DNA from: Haloarcula marina | GTDB lineage: Archaea > Halobacteriota > Halobacteria > Halobacteriales > Haloarculaceae | NCBI RefSeq assembly: GCF_024218775.1 | Contig: NZ_CP100404.1 | Location: 2,914,001 to 2,978,000, forward strand | Direction of reading: 5' to 3' | Length of the DNA: 64,000 nucleotides | In this document: positions 37,093 to 46,108 of the stretch, piece by piece | Layout: each line of letters begins with the position of its first letter | Position numbering within the stretch: the first letter of the stretch is position 1 | Notes under the pieces: model-generated | Database searches by the model: none | What the model was told of the DNA's origin: nothing | Seen by the model: the letters and a program-made list of their open reading frames with translations, nothing else | Program-made: the position numbers and the translations under genes

Positions 37093-38360
37093 CGACCGTT
37101 CGAACCACGGGACGCTGGCGCGGCGTCGTGGCCATCGCCCTCTTTGCGGTCGCCGTCGGCGTCCTCGTCGACCGGCCCGCGGTGGTGCTCGTCGGCGTCG
37201 TCGGCGCGGGCTTTGCGGCGTATCCGCACCTCGTCGGCCCGCCGTCGGTCGACCTCGAACTCGAACGGCGACTGGACGACCGCCACCCCTCGCGCGGCGA
37301 TGTCGTGACGGTCACCACTCGCCTGACGAACGCGGGGAGTCGCCCGCTGACCGACGTACGCGTCGTCGACGGCGTCCCGCCGATGCTCACCGTCGCCGAG
37401 GGAAGCCCCCGCCACGCGGCGGTGTTGCGCCCCGGCGAGAGCGCCGAGTTTACCTACGCGCTGGACGCCGAACACGGCCGCCACCAGTTCGACCCCGCCA
37501 CCGTCCTCGTCCGGGACGTGACCGGCGGCCACGAAGTCGAGACCACCGTCGCCGACGGGACCGAAATCTCCTGCGCCGACCCGGTTCCGGCCGTCCCGAT
37601 TCGCCAGCAGGCGAACGGCCACGCGGGCCGACTCGTCACCGACGAAGGCGGGAGCGGTATCGAGTTCCACACGGTTCGGGAGTACCGCCCCGGCGACCCG
37701 ATGAGCCGCATCGACTCGAAACGGTGGGCGCGGACCGGCGACCTCACCACCATCGAGTTCCGCGAGGAACACCGCACGTCGGTCGCGCTGGTGGTCGACG
37801 CCTGCGAGTCAGCGTACCGTGCCCGGACCGAGGAGACGCCCAACGCCGTCGCCCACAGCCTCGCGGGCGTCGAACAGGTCCTCTCGGCGCTGGGCGATAC
37901 GCGCGACGCCGTCGGCGTCGCGGGCCTCGGCCGCGAGTTCTGCTGGGCCGCCCCCGGCGTCGGCCCCACGCACATGGCTCGCTTGCGCGAACTGTTGGGG
38001 ACGCATCCGACGCTGTCCTCGACACCGCCCGCCGCCGATACGGACGAAGACATCGAGCGGCAGACCGAGATGCTCCGGAAACGCCTCGGTTCCGAGACGC
38101 AGGTCGTCGTCTTCTCGCCGCTGACCGACGACCGAATCCGCCAGGCGGTCCGGACCCTCGAAGCCGCGGGCTACCCGACGACGGTCGTGAGTCCGAACGT
38201 GACCGCCGACGGAACGCTCGGCGAGCGACTGGCCCGCACCGAACGGGCGAACCGGATGCACGCGCTCCGGAACGCGGGCGTCCCGGTCGTCGACTGGGAC
38301 CCGGAGAAGGCGCTCGGGACCGTCCTGCTGGACGAACAACAACGGCGGTGGTCCGCGTGA
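37089..38360 (+). CDS. DUF58 domain protein
   Basis: The 423-residue protein starts with GTG 37089 in an overlap with the previous gene. It has two N-terminal hydrophobic helices (about 12-29 and 33-48), a beta-rich region starting VDLELERRLDDRHPSRGDVV, and the typical DUF58 core FHTVREYRPGDPMSRIDSKR, in which the arginines and Asp-x-Ser are conserved. A von Willebrand factor A-like fold follows. DUF58 proteins are partners of MoxR ATPases, thought to help assemble membrane complexes. A MoxR gene lies 2 kb away on the opposite strand. Confidence 0.82.
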   Translation: MTTVRTTGRWRGVVAIALFAVAVGVLVDRPAVVLVGVVGAGFAAYPHLVGPPSVDLELERRLDDRHPSRGDVVTVTTRLTNAGSRPLTDVRVVDGVPPMLTVAEGSPRHAAVLRPGESAEFTYALDAEHGRHQFDPATVLVRDVTGGHEVETTVADGTEISCADPVPAVPIRQQANGHAGRLVTDEGGSGIEFHTVREYRPGDPMSRIDSKRWARTGDLTTIEFREEHRTSVALVVDACESAYRARTEETPNAVAHSLAGVEQVLSALGDTRDAVGVAGLGREFCWAAPGVGPTHMARLRELLGTHPTLSSTPPAADTDEDIERQTEMLRKRLGSETQVVVFSPLTDDRIRQAVRTLEAAGYPTTVVSPNVTADGTLGERLARTERANRMHALRNAGVPVVDWDPEKALGTVLLDEQQRRWSA

Positions 38361-39064
38361 GCGCGAGCGACCGTGAGCACGCGCGTATCGACCACCGACC
38401 GACGCCGCTTGCGAGTACGCTCTCGCTGGTGTTGGCGGCCGTCTCGACGCTCCTGCTCGTCTCGACGCCCGGCCAGCAACTCGCCGTCCTCGGAACGCTC
38501 CTCGGGGTTGCGCTCGTGGTCGTCGACGGACGGTCGCTGTTCGGACTCGACCGCCTGCCGACCTACCTCCTCGCCGCCGCGGGCGTCGGCCTCGTCGTCT
38601 GGTCGGTCGCTCACGGCGTGACCGCCGTCGCGGAGTTCGGCGCGCGGGCCGAACTCGTCCCGGGTCTCGTCGGCCTCGTCTTGCTCGGCCTCGGGGTCCG
38701 CCCGCTCAGTCAGCGATTCGCCCGCCGGTTCGTCTCGGCCGGTCTCGCGGCGCTCGTCGTCGGCGTCCTCCTCGCCGGTGTCTTCCAGCGCGCGGGGCCG
38801 ACGCTCCTGCTCGCGGCTGCCGCCAGCGCCGTCGTCGCGTGGGACCTCGGCGAACACGGCATCGGCCTCGGCGAGCAGTTGCGCGCCGACGCCCGGACCC
38901 GCGAGGTCGAACTGCTCCACGGGGGGGCCAGCGCCAGTTTCGGCGCAGTGCTCGTGGTGGCCGCGACGCTACTGTTCGCCGGTGGCGGCCGGGACCTGCC
39001 GCTGTCCGTGTTGGCGCTGTTGCTCGCCGCCGCCGTCGTCCTGATGGCGGCGCTGTATCGATGA
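38357..39064 (+). CDS. Polytopic membrane protein of the DUF58 operon, DUF7519-like
   Basis: The 235-residue protein starts with GTG 38357 in an overlap with DUF58. It contains six to eight hydrophobic segments with short loops and a final helix ALYR. This composition and place match the DUF7519-type membrane proteins at the end of haloarchaeal DUF58 operons. I see no motif for a function. It closes the four-gene unit of overlapping genes. Confidence 0.6.
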   Translation: MSASDREHARIDHRPTPLASTLSLVLAAVSTLLLVSTPGQQLAVLGTLLGVALVVVDGRSLFGLDRLPTYLLAAAGVGLVVWSVAHGVTAVAEFGARAELVPGLVGLVLLGLGVRPLSQRFARRFVSAGLAALVVGVLLAGVFQRAGPTLLLAAAASAVVAWDLGEHGIGLGEQLRADARTREVELLHGGASASFGAVLVVAATLLFAGGGRDLPLSVLALLLAAAVVLMAALYR

Positions 39065-39188
39065 GTCCCCCCGGCCACCCGCGCTCTGACAGCCCGCGCC
39101 CCGGCGTTCCTGCGTTCCGGGCACTTCGCGTCCTAATTCTCGCCACTACCGGACACAGTTATTAGTTAGTACCCGTTCGAACGATACG

Positions 39189-40262
39189 ATGAGCGAACGG
39201 ACGCAGACGTGTCGGCGGCGAGCGTTTCTCACCGCAGTTGGCGCTGCTGTCGCGACTGGGACGACTGGTTGTCTCAGACTCACCGACGGGCAGGCGGCCA
39301 CGACTGCGACGGACCAGCAGGCCGACGCTCCGGCCGGGACAGCCACGACAGGACCGACCGAAGAGCCGTCGGCTGGACAGTCCGACCAGTCCACCGCGGA
39401 ACAGACCCAGCAACCCGAGGAGACTGGAACCTTACCCGAGTCCTATTCGACTCGCGAGGACGCCATCTCGTACGTCGGGTCGTTCGCGCGCGGCCAACCC
39501 GGCGGGTACGGCAGTTACGACGGCGACGGACCGCGGAAAATCGCCTTCTCCACCAGCGGGAGCGGGACCAGCGGGGGCTCCGGCGCGAACGGAAGCATCG
39601 TCATGTCCGAAGACGTAATCGTCGAGTCCTACGCGCCCGGCGGTTTCGCGTTCGGCGGCGACACCGGGCGAGCCCTACGCGTGCGGAACCTCGTCTCGGG
39701 AACGACGCTCACGTTCGAACCGGACGCAGGAACCGACCGCTACGACGTCACCGAAGCCGACATCGAGACTCAAGGTGACGGTCGACTCCGCGAGGAGTCG
39801 CCGCGCTTCGAGGTCGCGGGCAGTGACGGGTCGCCCGTGACGATTCCCGGCAGTTGGTCCGGTGACTTCCGACTGTTCACGCGCCAGACGTTCGCGACGT
39901 ACGTCGTCGAGTTACTCGAAGGCGGGTCGGTCATCGGAGAGACGGGCGGCCGTATCTTCGGAAAAGCCTACCAGTACGGCTTCGACCAGACCGAGTCGGC
40001 GGCGTTCATCACGCGCCAAGGCTCGGTGGGCGAGGAGTGGCAAGCGACGTTCTATCTCGATAACGCCTACCAGCCACGCGGAACCGCGACGGCGACCCAC
40101 CGCCCAGACGACGGCGTCTTCGAAATCGACCTCGCCTCGCTCGACGCCGACCCCGGCGAGTACGACTGGGCGCTCCAGTTGAGGCCGTCGAACTCGATGA
40201 GCAAGAACAACCGCTACATCCAACTACGGTCCGTCTTCGGAAATCCCGTATATATCGAGTGA
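39189..40262 (+). CDS. Tat-exported lipoprotein, unknown function
   Basis: The 357-residue protein begins with a Tat signal CRRRAFLTAVGAAVATGTTGC containing RRxFL-like arginines and ends in a lipobox with Cys28. The mature part is a Thr/Ala/Gln-rich stalk (about 30-85), then a domain with FARGQPGGYGSYDGDGPRKI, SGSGTSGGSGANGSIVMSED and VIVESYAPGGFAFGGDTGRA, then beta-rich sequence to the end. I do not recognise the fold. It is probably exposed on the cell surface. It stands between the DUF58 operon and the convergent MoxR gene, so a link to that system is possible but not demonstrated. Confidence 0.65.
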   Translation: MSERTQTCRRRAFLTAVGAAVATGTTGCLRLTDGQAATTATDQQADAPAGTATTGPTEEPSAGQSDQSTAEQTQQPEETGTLPESYSTREDAISYVGSFARGQPGGYGSYDGDGPRKIAFSTSGSGTSGGSGANGSIVMSEDVIVESYAPGGFAFGGDTGRALRVRNLVSGTTLTFEPDAGTDRYDVTEADIETQGDGRLREESPRFEVAGSDGSPVTIPGSWSGDFRLFTRQTFATYVVELLEGGSVIGETGGRIFGKAYQYGFDQTESAAFITRQGSVGEEWQATFYLDNAYQPRGTATATHRPDDGVFEIDLASLDADPGEYDWALQLRPSNSMSKNNRYIQLRSVFGNPVYIE

Positions 40263-40335
40263 GGGGACCGGTATCCGTCGCTGGCGGTGCGCTGTGCCGC
40301 CCTCACCCTCGGAGTCGGACCGCCAAAAACGCCGC

Positions 40336-41307
40336 TCAGCCTTCGCTGTACTCCACCGTCGGGACTTCGACCGACTCCAGTAAGTCCGCGACCACCGCAC
40401 GCTTCTCCACGTCGTCGACGCGTGCGTCCGGCGTCAGCACGAGGCGGTGGGCCAGAACCTCCGGCGCGATGCGGGCGACGTGGTCCGGCGTGACGTAGTC
40501 CCGCCCCCTGACCACCGCCAGCGCCCGCACCGCCTCGAACAACCGTTGGGTCGCCCGCGGGGAGACCCCAGTCTGCACCCGCGGGTCCTCGCGGGTCGCC
40601 CGCGCCAGTCGGACGACGTACTCTCGAACGTCACGCTCGACGTGGACCGCCTCCGGCGCCCGCCGGAGTTCCCGCGGGGCCATCGAGACGGCCGCGTCGA
40701 CGGTCGGCGTCCGGTCGGTGCGGGCCGCCCGCCGGTCGACCAGTTCCAACTCGCCGTCCTCGTCCGGATAGCCCAGACTCGTCTTCACGACGAAGCGGTC
40801 GACCTGCGCCTCCGGTAGCGGGAACGTCCCGTCCTGCTCGATGGGGTTCTGCGTCGCGATGACGAAGAACGGTTCCGGCAGTTCGTGAGTCGTCCCCTCG
40901 ATGGTCACCTGCCCCTCCGCCATCGCCTCCAGCAGCGCGGCTTGGGTCTTCGGCGACGCGCGGTTTATCTCGTCGGCGAGGACGACGTTGCCGAAGATGG
41001 GGCCGCCGCGGAACTCGAACTCCTGTGCCTGTTCGTTGAAGACGTACGTCCCGGTCACGTCCGACGGCAAGAGGTCCGGCGTGAACTGGATGCGTGAGAA
41101 AGAGAGTCCCAGCGCCGCCGCCAGCGACCGCGCGGTCAGCGTCTTGCCCGTCCCCGGAACGTCTTCGAGAAGGACGTGTCCCCGGGCGAGAAAGCCCGAC
41201 AGAACCGTTTCGAGCGTCTCCCGTTCGGTGATGACCGCGCCCTCGACGGCGTCGAGGACGGTGCCGCAGTGGTCCGTGACGACATCGACGTCTGTGTCCG
41301 TACTCAT
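40336..41307 (-). CDS. MoxR family AAA+ ATPase
   Basis: The 323-residue protein is a MoxR ATPase: Walker A EDVPGTGKTLTARSL (PGTGKT at residues 51-56), Walker B NVVLADEINRASPKTQAALL with Asp112-Glu113, FFVIATQNPIEQDGTFPLPE as sensor 1, and a C-terminal lid with ATQRLFEAVRALAVVRGRD. MoxR proteins act as chaperone-like ATPases with DUF58 partners. The DUF58 operon is on the other strand and convergent, with a lipoprotein gene between them, which is a rearranged order compared with the usual adjacent MoxR-DUF58 pair. Confidence 0.9.
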   Translation of the reverse strand: MSTDTDVDVVTDHCGTVLDAVEGAVITERETLETVLSGFLARGHVLLEDVPGTGKTLTARSLAAALGLSFSRIQFTPDLLPSDVTGTYVFNEQAQEFEFRGGPIFGNVVLADEINRASPKTQAALLEAMAEGQVTIEGTTHELPEPFFVIATQNPIEQDGTFPLPEAQVDRFVVKTSLGYPDEDGELELVDRRAARTDRTPTVDAAVSMAPRELRRAPEAVHVERDVREYVVRLARATREDPRVQTGVSPRATQRLFEAVRALAVVRGRDYVTPDHVARIAPEVLAHRLVLTPDARVDDVEKRAVVADLLESVEVPTVEYSEG

Positions 41308-41649
41308 CGGGCGGTCATGGTCCGATTACGGGCTTAGTTATCAGTGGGTTACTCCCGCAGCGGAGTCCAGCAACGTAAACTCCGTTGAGTAGACAGAGAC
41401 CGATTTACAAATTCGACAGTATCTAAAACCGTATTATACGAAAAATCGTTATTTATCTACCCCCGCGAGGCCTTTTGATTTTGTCAGCCCGATATCTTGT
41501 CGTCGTACTGTCACTCTCGTTCGCCACAGTCGCTTTCCAGTTCGTAAACGATAGTGGAATCTATCGCTACCGGCTACAAAGATGAATTTCGGCCAGAATC
41601 CTCGAAAAGGCCACCCTATCGACTGAAAGAGAATTATAACTTTTTACCC
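41308..41649 (+). other. Intergenic stretch with AT-rich promoter region
   Basis: I see no gene here. From about 41400 the DNA becomes AT-rich (gtattatacgaaaaatcg), a likely promoter for the membrane protein to the right. A GTG at 41554 could extend that protein by 32 residues, but the extra sequence is not membrane-like. Confidence 0.4.
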
Positions 41650-43581
41650 ATGGAGGGTTCCCGAATACGGAATCTATTACCCATGCGAGTCGGTTCATTG
41701 CCAAAGGTTGGACTGGTGGTCGGGTTCGTGGCGCTGGGGATAGCGACTGTCACTGCGTACCTGAACCCAGCAACCGGATACGAACTGTCTATCTATGCCG
41801 GTACGCCCACGACGTTCTGGATAGGCGTCGTGTTCGCGTTTCTCCTCTCGATACTGGTCGTGTTCTTAGTGCGAAGCCACAAATACCGGGTCCTCGGTAT
41901 GCTTCTCGGCGGGCTAGCGATGACCACGATAGTCTCCCTGCCAGTCATCCGCGGCTACTACTACTTTGGAGAAGGAGACGCACTCGACCACCTCGGAATC
42001 GCACGGGACATGAGTGCAGGGTTCTTGCCGCTCACCGAAAGCCGGTATCCAGTCATTCACAGTCTCGCTACCGTCGTCCACTACGTCTCCGGCTTACCCC
42101 TTCACCACGTGACGCTGGTAGTTCTCGTGAGTTTCGTGGTCTGCTTCTTCGTCTTCGTTCCGCTCGTCGTCAGAGAACTCACGGGCAACGTGTGGACGGC
42201 TTACGTCGGTCTGTTCTCCGCGTTCTTGCTGCTACCGATAAACCACCAGAGTCCACCCCTCAATTTCCACCCCACGAGTCAGGCGATAATGTACACACCA
42301 GTGTTCCTGTTCGCGTTCTTCTTGCTCTACAAATACCGGAACCTCCGTCACTCGACGATGTTTCTCTTACTGTCGCCCGTTTTCGTCCTGCTTCACCCGC
42401 AGCAGGCGGCGAATCTCGTCGCGTTCTTCGGCGTGGTAGCGGCCATCCAAATCGGCTACGACCTCCTCAGCGGACATCGACTTGAACGAGTCCACAAGTG
42501 GGTCGCACCGGAAGTTGCGATATACGCGACGGTGTTCTGGCTATGGGCGCGGAGCCTCCCCGTTTTCGAGCGAAATCTGGAGAGCGTGCTGACGACTCTC
42601 TCCGGGCAAACGAACTTCGCCGAAAGCACTGCCCAGCGGGGTAGTTCGCTGGCCGATGTCGGCGGGAGCATCCCCGAAGTTTTCGCGAAACTGTTTCTCG
42701 TCTCGCTCGTGTACGTCGTTCTAACCGGTCTCTTGAGCATGTTAGTCCTCAGAAGCCTCAGAAGGGCCAAATCACACACTTCGTTGGAGAAGGTTGCGCC
42801 CGACGGCGGGGCCGACCAGATTCTGCTGTTGTCCATTTTCGGTGGTCTCGTCCCGGTGACGATGATATTCCTCGTCTATCTCGTGGGTGGTATCTCTATC
42901 CAAAACTTCCGACACCTCGCAATGCTCATGGTGTTCGCGACGATTCTCGGGTCCATCATGATCGGTCGGACGATGCAGTACGTTCGTGGCCGATGGTCAG
43001 GGACCGCTGCACGACGCTCTATCGCGCTCGTGTTCGTCGTGCTCGCAGCGTTGTCCCTGATAGTCGTCTTCCCGTCGCCGTACATCTACTACCCGTCCGG
43101 CCACGTGACTGAAACACAGATGGACGGGTACGAGACGACGTTCGAACATCAAGCGGATTCGATTGCCTTCGGTTTCGTTCGGTCGGATGTTGCTCGGTAT
43201 GGGGCGGCTATTCAGGGGACAAATCGCTCCGAAGACATCTATTACCAGAAGCTCCACCACGGACTTCCGGACCGGTTCTGTAATCAATCGTTGCGGCGGT
43301 ACTACGACGAACAGACCTACATTCCGGTGACCGAGGCCGACCGGGTTCGCGACCCGGTTCTCTGGAAGGGGTTCAGATTCGACCATGAGGACTTCGAATA
43401 CATCCAGTCCGAACCCGGAATCGACAGAGTCCAGAGCACCGGCGGCTACACACTGTACTTGGTCAATCCGAAACCCGGTAGCGGGTCCGACGAAGCGCAA
43501 GGAACCGACCCCGAAAGTCCGCAGGCGATAGCGGCCGAATGCGCCGGACAGGCCGAAGGCTCCGATTCAGCGCCCTCGTGA
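41650..43581 (+). CDS. Large polytopic membrane protein, possible GT-C type glycosyltransferase
   Basis: From ATG 41650 the protein has 643 residues, with about 11-13 hydrophobic segments in the first 460 and a soluble tail of about 150 residues. A loop after an early helix has YYFGEGDALDHLGIARDM, with an acidic pair that fits the first-loop position of GT-C enzymes, and SRYPVIHSLATVVHY follows. The soluble tail contains YQKLHHGLPDRFCNQSLRRY. This topology is like archaeal membrane glycosyltransferases, but no family signature is certain. The next start, ATG 41683, would trim 11 residues. Confidence 0.55.
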   Translation: MEGSRIRNLLPMRVGSLPKVGLVVGFVALGIATVTAYLNPATGYELSIYAGTPTTFWIGVVFAFLLSILVVFLVRSHKYRVLGMLLGGLAMTTIVSLPVIRGYYYFGEGDALDHLGIARDMSAGFLPLTESRYPVIHSLATVVHYVSGLPLHHVTLVVLVSFVVCFFVFVPLVVRELTGNVWTAYVGLFSAFLLLPINHQSPPLNFHPTSQAIMYTPVFLFAFFLLYKYRNLRHSTMFLLLSPVFVLLHPQQAANLVAFFGVVAAIQIGYDLLSGHRLERVHKWVAPEVAIYATVFWLWARSLPVFERNLESVLTTLSGQTNFAESTAQRGSSLADVGGSIPEVFAKLFLVSLVYVVLTGLLSMLVLRSLRRAKSHTSLEKVAPDGGADQILLLSIFGGLVPVTMIFLVYLVGGISIQNFRHLAMLMVFATILGSIMIGRTMQYVRGRWSGTAARRSIALVFVVLAALSLIVVFPSPYIYYPSGHVTETQMDGYETTFEHQADSIAFGFVRSDVARYGAAIQGTNRSEDIYYQKLHHGLPDRFCNQSLRRYYDEQTYIPVTEADRVRDPVLWKGFRFDHEDFEYIQSEPGIDRVQSTGGYTLYLVNPKPGSGSDEAQGTDPESPQAIAAECAGQAEGSDSAPS

Positions 43582-44221
43582 AGGTACGGGCGGGACCGTC
43601 GACTGGCAAACGCCGCCGACAGAGTACGAGAGCGAAACGACTCGCGGGAGACTCCCCGACGAGACCATATAGTCATAGATTTTACATCTCGTATTTCTCG
43701 CGAACCCCGCAAACCTGGAGGAGGACCCCGCCGAGTATTTCACGACCGCTCGTTCTCGGTACATCGACGAGAGCGTCGAGTTTCCACGCGGACCGTGACG
43801 AGTGAACGCCGCCCTGGCGGTTCGACCACAGCGATACGCGTCTTCGTCGAGCGGGTTCGGCGGGGTGCGATAGTCGTCGGCATCGTAACTGTAGATGAGA
43901 CGGACAGGCGACCGGTGTAATTCTGGTGTCGCGGCTGAGTCGACCCCGACCAAAGGGTCGCCGGACGCTCGTAGTCCGTGCCGGGAATCCGGTCCGACCC
44001 CTCCGTGTACGAGGACCACGTCTGTCTAGCGAGTTAGCACCGTGGTCGTCGAAATACTACTTGTTAACACCACGGTAAGAAGCCTATACCACATTCGATT
44101 TCGGGTAAGGGTTTTTTTAATACGTTAGCAAGCAGTGAGCAAGGATTACAAAGCGTGTGGTAATCTTATCGAACTGGTGAAAATGTAATTTTACCACCAC
44201 CAGTAACAGTCCCTTACTGCA
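43582..44221 (+). other. Gene-free stretch, AT-rich at the right end
   Basis: No convincing gene is seen. From about 44100 the sequence turns AT-rich (gggtttttttaatac) and probably holds the promoter of the Tat-exported protein at 44222. The imperfect inverted repeat of tggtgaaaat and attttaccacca near 44175-44200 is noted but not perfect. Confidence 0.4.
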
Positions 44222-45328
44222 ATGGAAGGCAGCAAAGATCGTAGTACGGCAGAGCAAGACGACAGTCGAGACCAGGGCGGATATGGTGTCGGTCGTCGAG
44301 GGTTTTTAAAGACGGTCGGTGTTGCTGCCACGACAGTGACAGCGGCGACAATCTACAGCGAGAACGTCTCGGCTGTGGGCGATGGATACGGTGAGAACGG
44401 CTACGGCAACGGGCTATACGGCGGTGGTGGCCCGACTGTTACCACGGAAGCGGTAACCGATGTCACGGCCGTGTCGGCGACACTCAACGGAACACTATCG
44501 GACCTCGATGGGGCCGACTCCGCCGCCTGCTACTTCGAGTGGCGACAGGTCGGCGGGACCGACTGGAACGCCACGACGAGCGAGACGCTTTCGACCACCG
44601 GGTCGTTCAGTGCGTCGTTGACCGGATTCGACGACAGCGTGGACTACGAGTACCGCGCTGTCGCCGATGCCGCAGACGGAGAGAGCACCACGGGGAGCAC
44701 TGTTCGCTTCACTACAAGCGACTCCCTGCCAGCAGTCACCACGGACTCCGCCTCCTCTGTGACCGCCTCGGCAGCGACACTGAACGGCTCACTGGACAGT
44801 CTCGGAAACGCATCGTCGGCCGAGTGTTACTTCGAATGGCGAGAGGCCGATTCCTCGTCGTGGAACACCACCGCCAAACAGTCCCTCTCGTCGACGGGGT
44901 CGTTCAGCGCCGACATCAGCAACCTCACGGAGGGTGTCAGCTACGCGTATCGAGCGGTCACCGATGCGGTAGACGGCGATGCTGCAACCGGGAGTACGCT
45001 GTCGTTCTCGACGAGTACTAGCAGCACACCGCCGACCATCGACTCGTACTCCGTGAGCGAGGCGGGCAAGCCAGACCCGCATCTCCAAATTACGACGAAC
45101 TGGAGCGTCTCCGACGCGGACGGTGACCTCGATACAGTAATCATCCGAGTGACCGATGGCTCGGGAACCCTCATCGATGCAGGTGTGACCGAGGTCACCG
45201 GTTCGTCCGCCAGTCTCGCCAACGAAATCAAGATCCGACACCAAGACAGTAAGACAGTCGATGTCACGCTGACCGTCGTCGATACGCTGGGCAACAGCAC
45301 CAGCCAGACCGAGTCGGTTACCGAGTAA
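44222..45328 (+). CDS. Tat-exported protein with two fibronectin-like repeats and a PKD-like domain
   Basis: The 368-residue protein has a Tat signal (GRRGFLKTVGVAATTVTAAT) and a glycine/tyrosine-rich linker with GYGENGYGNGLYGGGG. Two homologous repeats follow, each about 90 residues, with the pattern TTEAVTDVTAVSATLNGTL or VTASAATLNGSLDSLGNASS, then CYFEWR, YEYRAV or YAYRAV, and a Ser/Thr-rich end. The C-terminal third (about 275-368) looks like a PKD-type beta sandwich with VSDADGDLDTVIIRVTDGSG. It is probably a secreted or wall-associated adhesin-like protein. A related repeat occurs in the protein at 52229. Confidence 0.75.
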   Translation: MEGSKDRSTAEQDDSRDQGGYGVGRRGFLKTVGVAATTVTAATIYSENVSAVGDGYGENGYGNGLYGGGGPTVTTEAVTDVTAVSATLNGTLSDLDGADSAACYFEWRQVGGTDWNATTSETLSTTGSFSASLTGFDDSVDYEYRAVADAADGESTTGSTVRFTTSDSLPAVTTDSASSVTASAATLNGSLDSLGNASSAECYFEWREADSSSWNTTAKQSLSSTGSFSADISNLTEGVSYAYRAVTDAVDGDAATGSTLSFSTSTSSTPPTIDSYSVSEAGKPDPHLQITTNWSVSDADGDLDTVIIRVTDGSGTLIDAGVTEVTGSSASLANEIKIRHQDSKTVDVTLTVVDTLGNSTSQTESVTE

Positions 45329-45932
45329 CACCCCGAACGGAACGCGTTTTTCTCGATTCTCCGGCCCCCAAGAGAGCGGCGTTGCGCGGTGAGTTCGGAT
45401 AGCATAGCGAGCTGAAGCAGTTCTGCGTCCCACGTCACTCCGTGGGTCTGCGACGGACCCTGGCTTGACGTGTGACGGCCGTTCCGCGACATTCGTTAGC
45501 GGCGGCACCCTCAACTCGGCCACCATTCCGATGGAGTGGGCGACCCGTCATTCGGGATGCATCCGTTGGTAGTAACTGCTTATCGCGATAAGTGTCGTCT
45601 ACTTGAACACACATATCATGGATACTACCCTGCAACGATTGCTAATGGATTCACGATAAGTGGTAAGAATCTCACATCCACGATTGTTTAGCTGGTCATA
45701 ATTCCGTGAGAACGACTATTTTGGTAAGGGATAGTTACCCTGGTGTGGTTAACGACCGTACCGCAGTTGCACCGAGTAGCGAACCCCGGTCTCGAACTCC
45801 GCCGACGTCTGGTCCAGACGGACAATCGCCCGAGTATAGCGAAGATGGCGGAGGGGAGACGTACTTGGTCCACCTGACCGCCCACGGAGCATCAAGGTCC
45901 GATCGACGCAGCAACACCTACCTTCAACAACT
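45329..45932 (+). other. Gene-free stretch
   Basis: No supportable gene is seen. A plus-strand open frame over 45706-45936 and several minus-strand frames lack family-like sequence. It contains the upstream region of the small ORF at 45933. Confidence 0.4.
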
Positions 45933-46106
45933 ATGACATCACATCAGACGGAAAATCGCAGCTACAACCTTCCCCAGGAAGGCGACGCCGACTGGGAAAC
46001 CCCAGTCAACGAGAACTGGGAACAGATAGACGCGGACATCCAAGCCGTATTCGACACGGTAGATGCCGTGTGGAACGAGCTCGACAACGACGCTGGAGGC
46101 AACTGA
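45933..46106 (+). CDS. 57-residue stand-alone copy of a tail-fibre-like N-terminal domain
   Basis: The small protein reads TENRSYNLPQEGDADWETPV, then NENWEQIDADIQAVFDTV, and a short acidic tail. The first part is almost identical to the N-terminus of the next protein (NRDYNLPQEGDADWHVPVNE). The next gene starts 2 nt after its stop, with ggagg placed 9 nt before its ATG (46095-46099). The domain type, a Leu-Pro-x-Gly-Asp-x-x-Trp segment followed by Asn-Glu-Asn and a helix, is like the N-terminal attachment domains of phage tail fibres and pectate lyase-like proteins. No signal peptide is seen. It may be an inhibitor, an assembly partner or the result of a tandem duplication. Confidence 0.6.
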   Translation: MTSHQTENRSYNLPQEGDADWETPVNENWEQIDADIQAVFDTVDAVWNELDNDAGGN

Positions 46107-46108
46107 CA

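Noticed and set aside
36588-37772. A 394-residue minus-strand open frame in the DUF58 operon
   Set aside because: It lies opposite overlapping plus-strand genes with recognisable DUF58 sequence and shows Arg/Ser-rich shadow composition.
44170-44205. Inverted repeat near tggtgaaaat and attttaccacca as a regulatory site
   Set aside because: The arms differ by a two-base gap, so the match is imperfect and weaker than the three perfect repeats reported.
45706-45936. A 76-residue plus-strand open frame before the small ORF
   Set aside because: It has no family-like motif and no clear start signal, and the composition is that of random GC-rich DNA.
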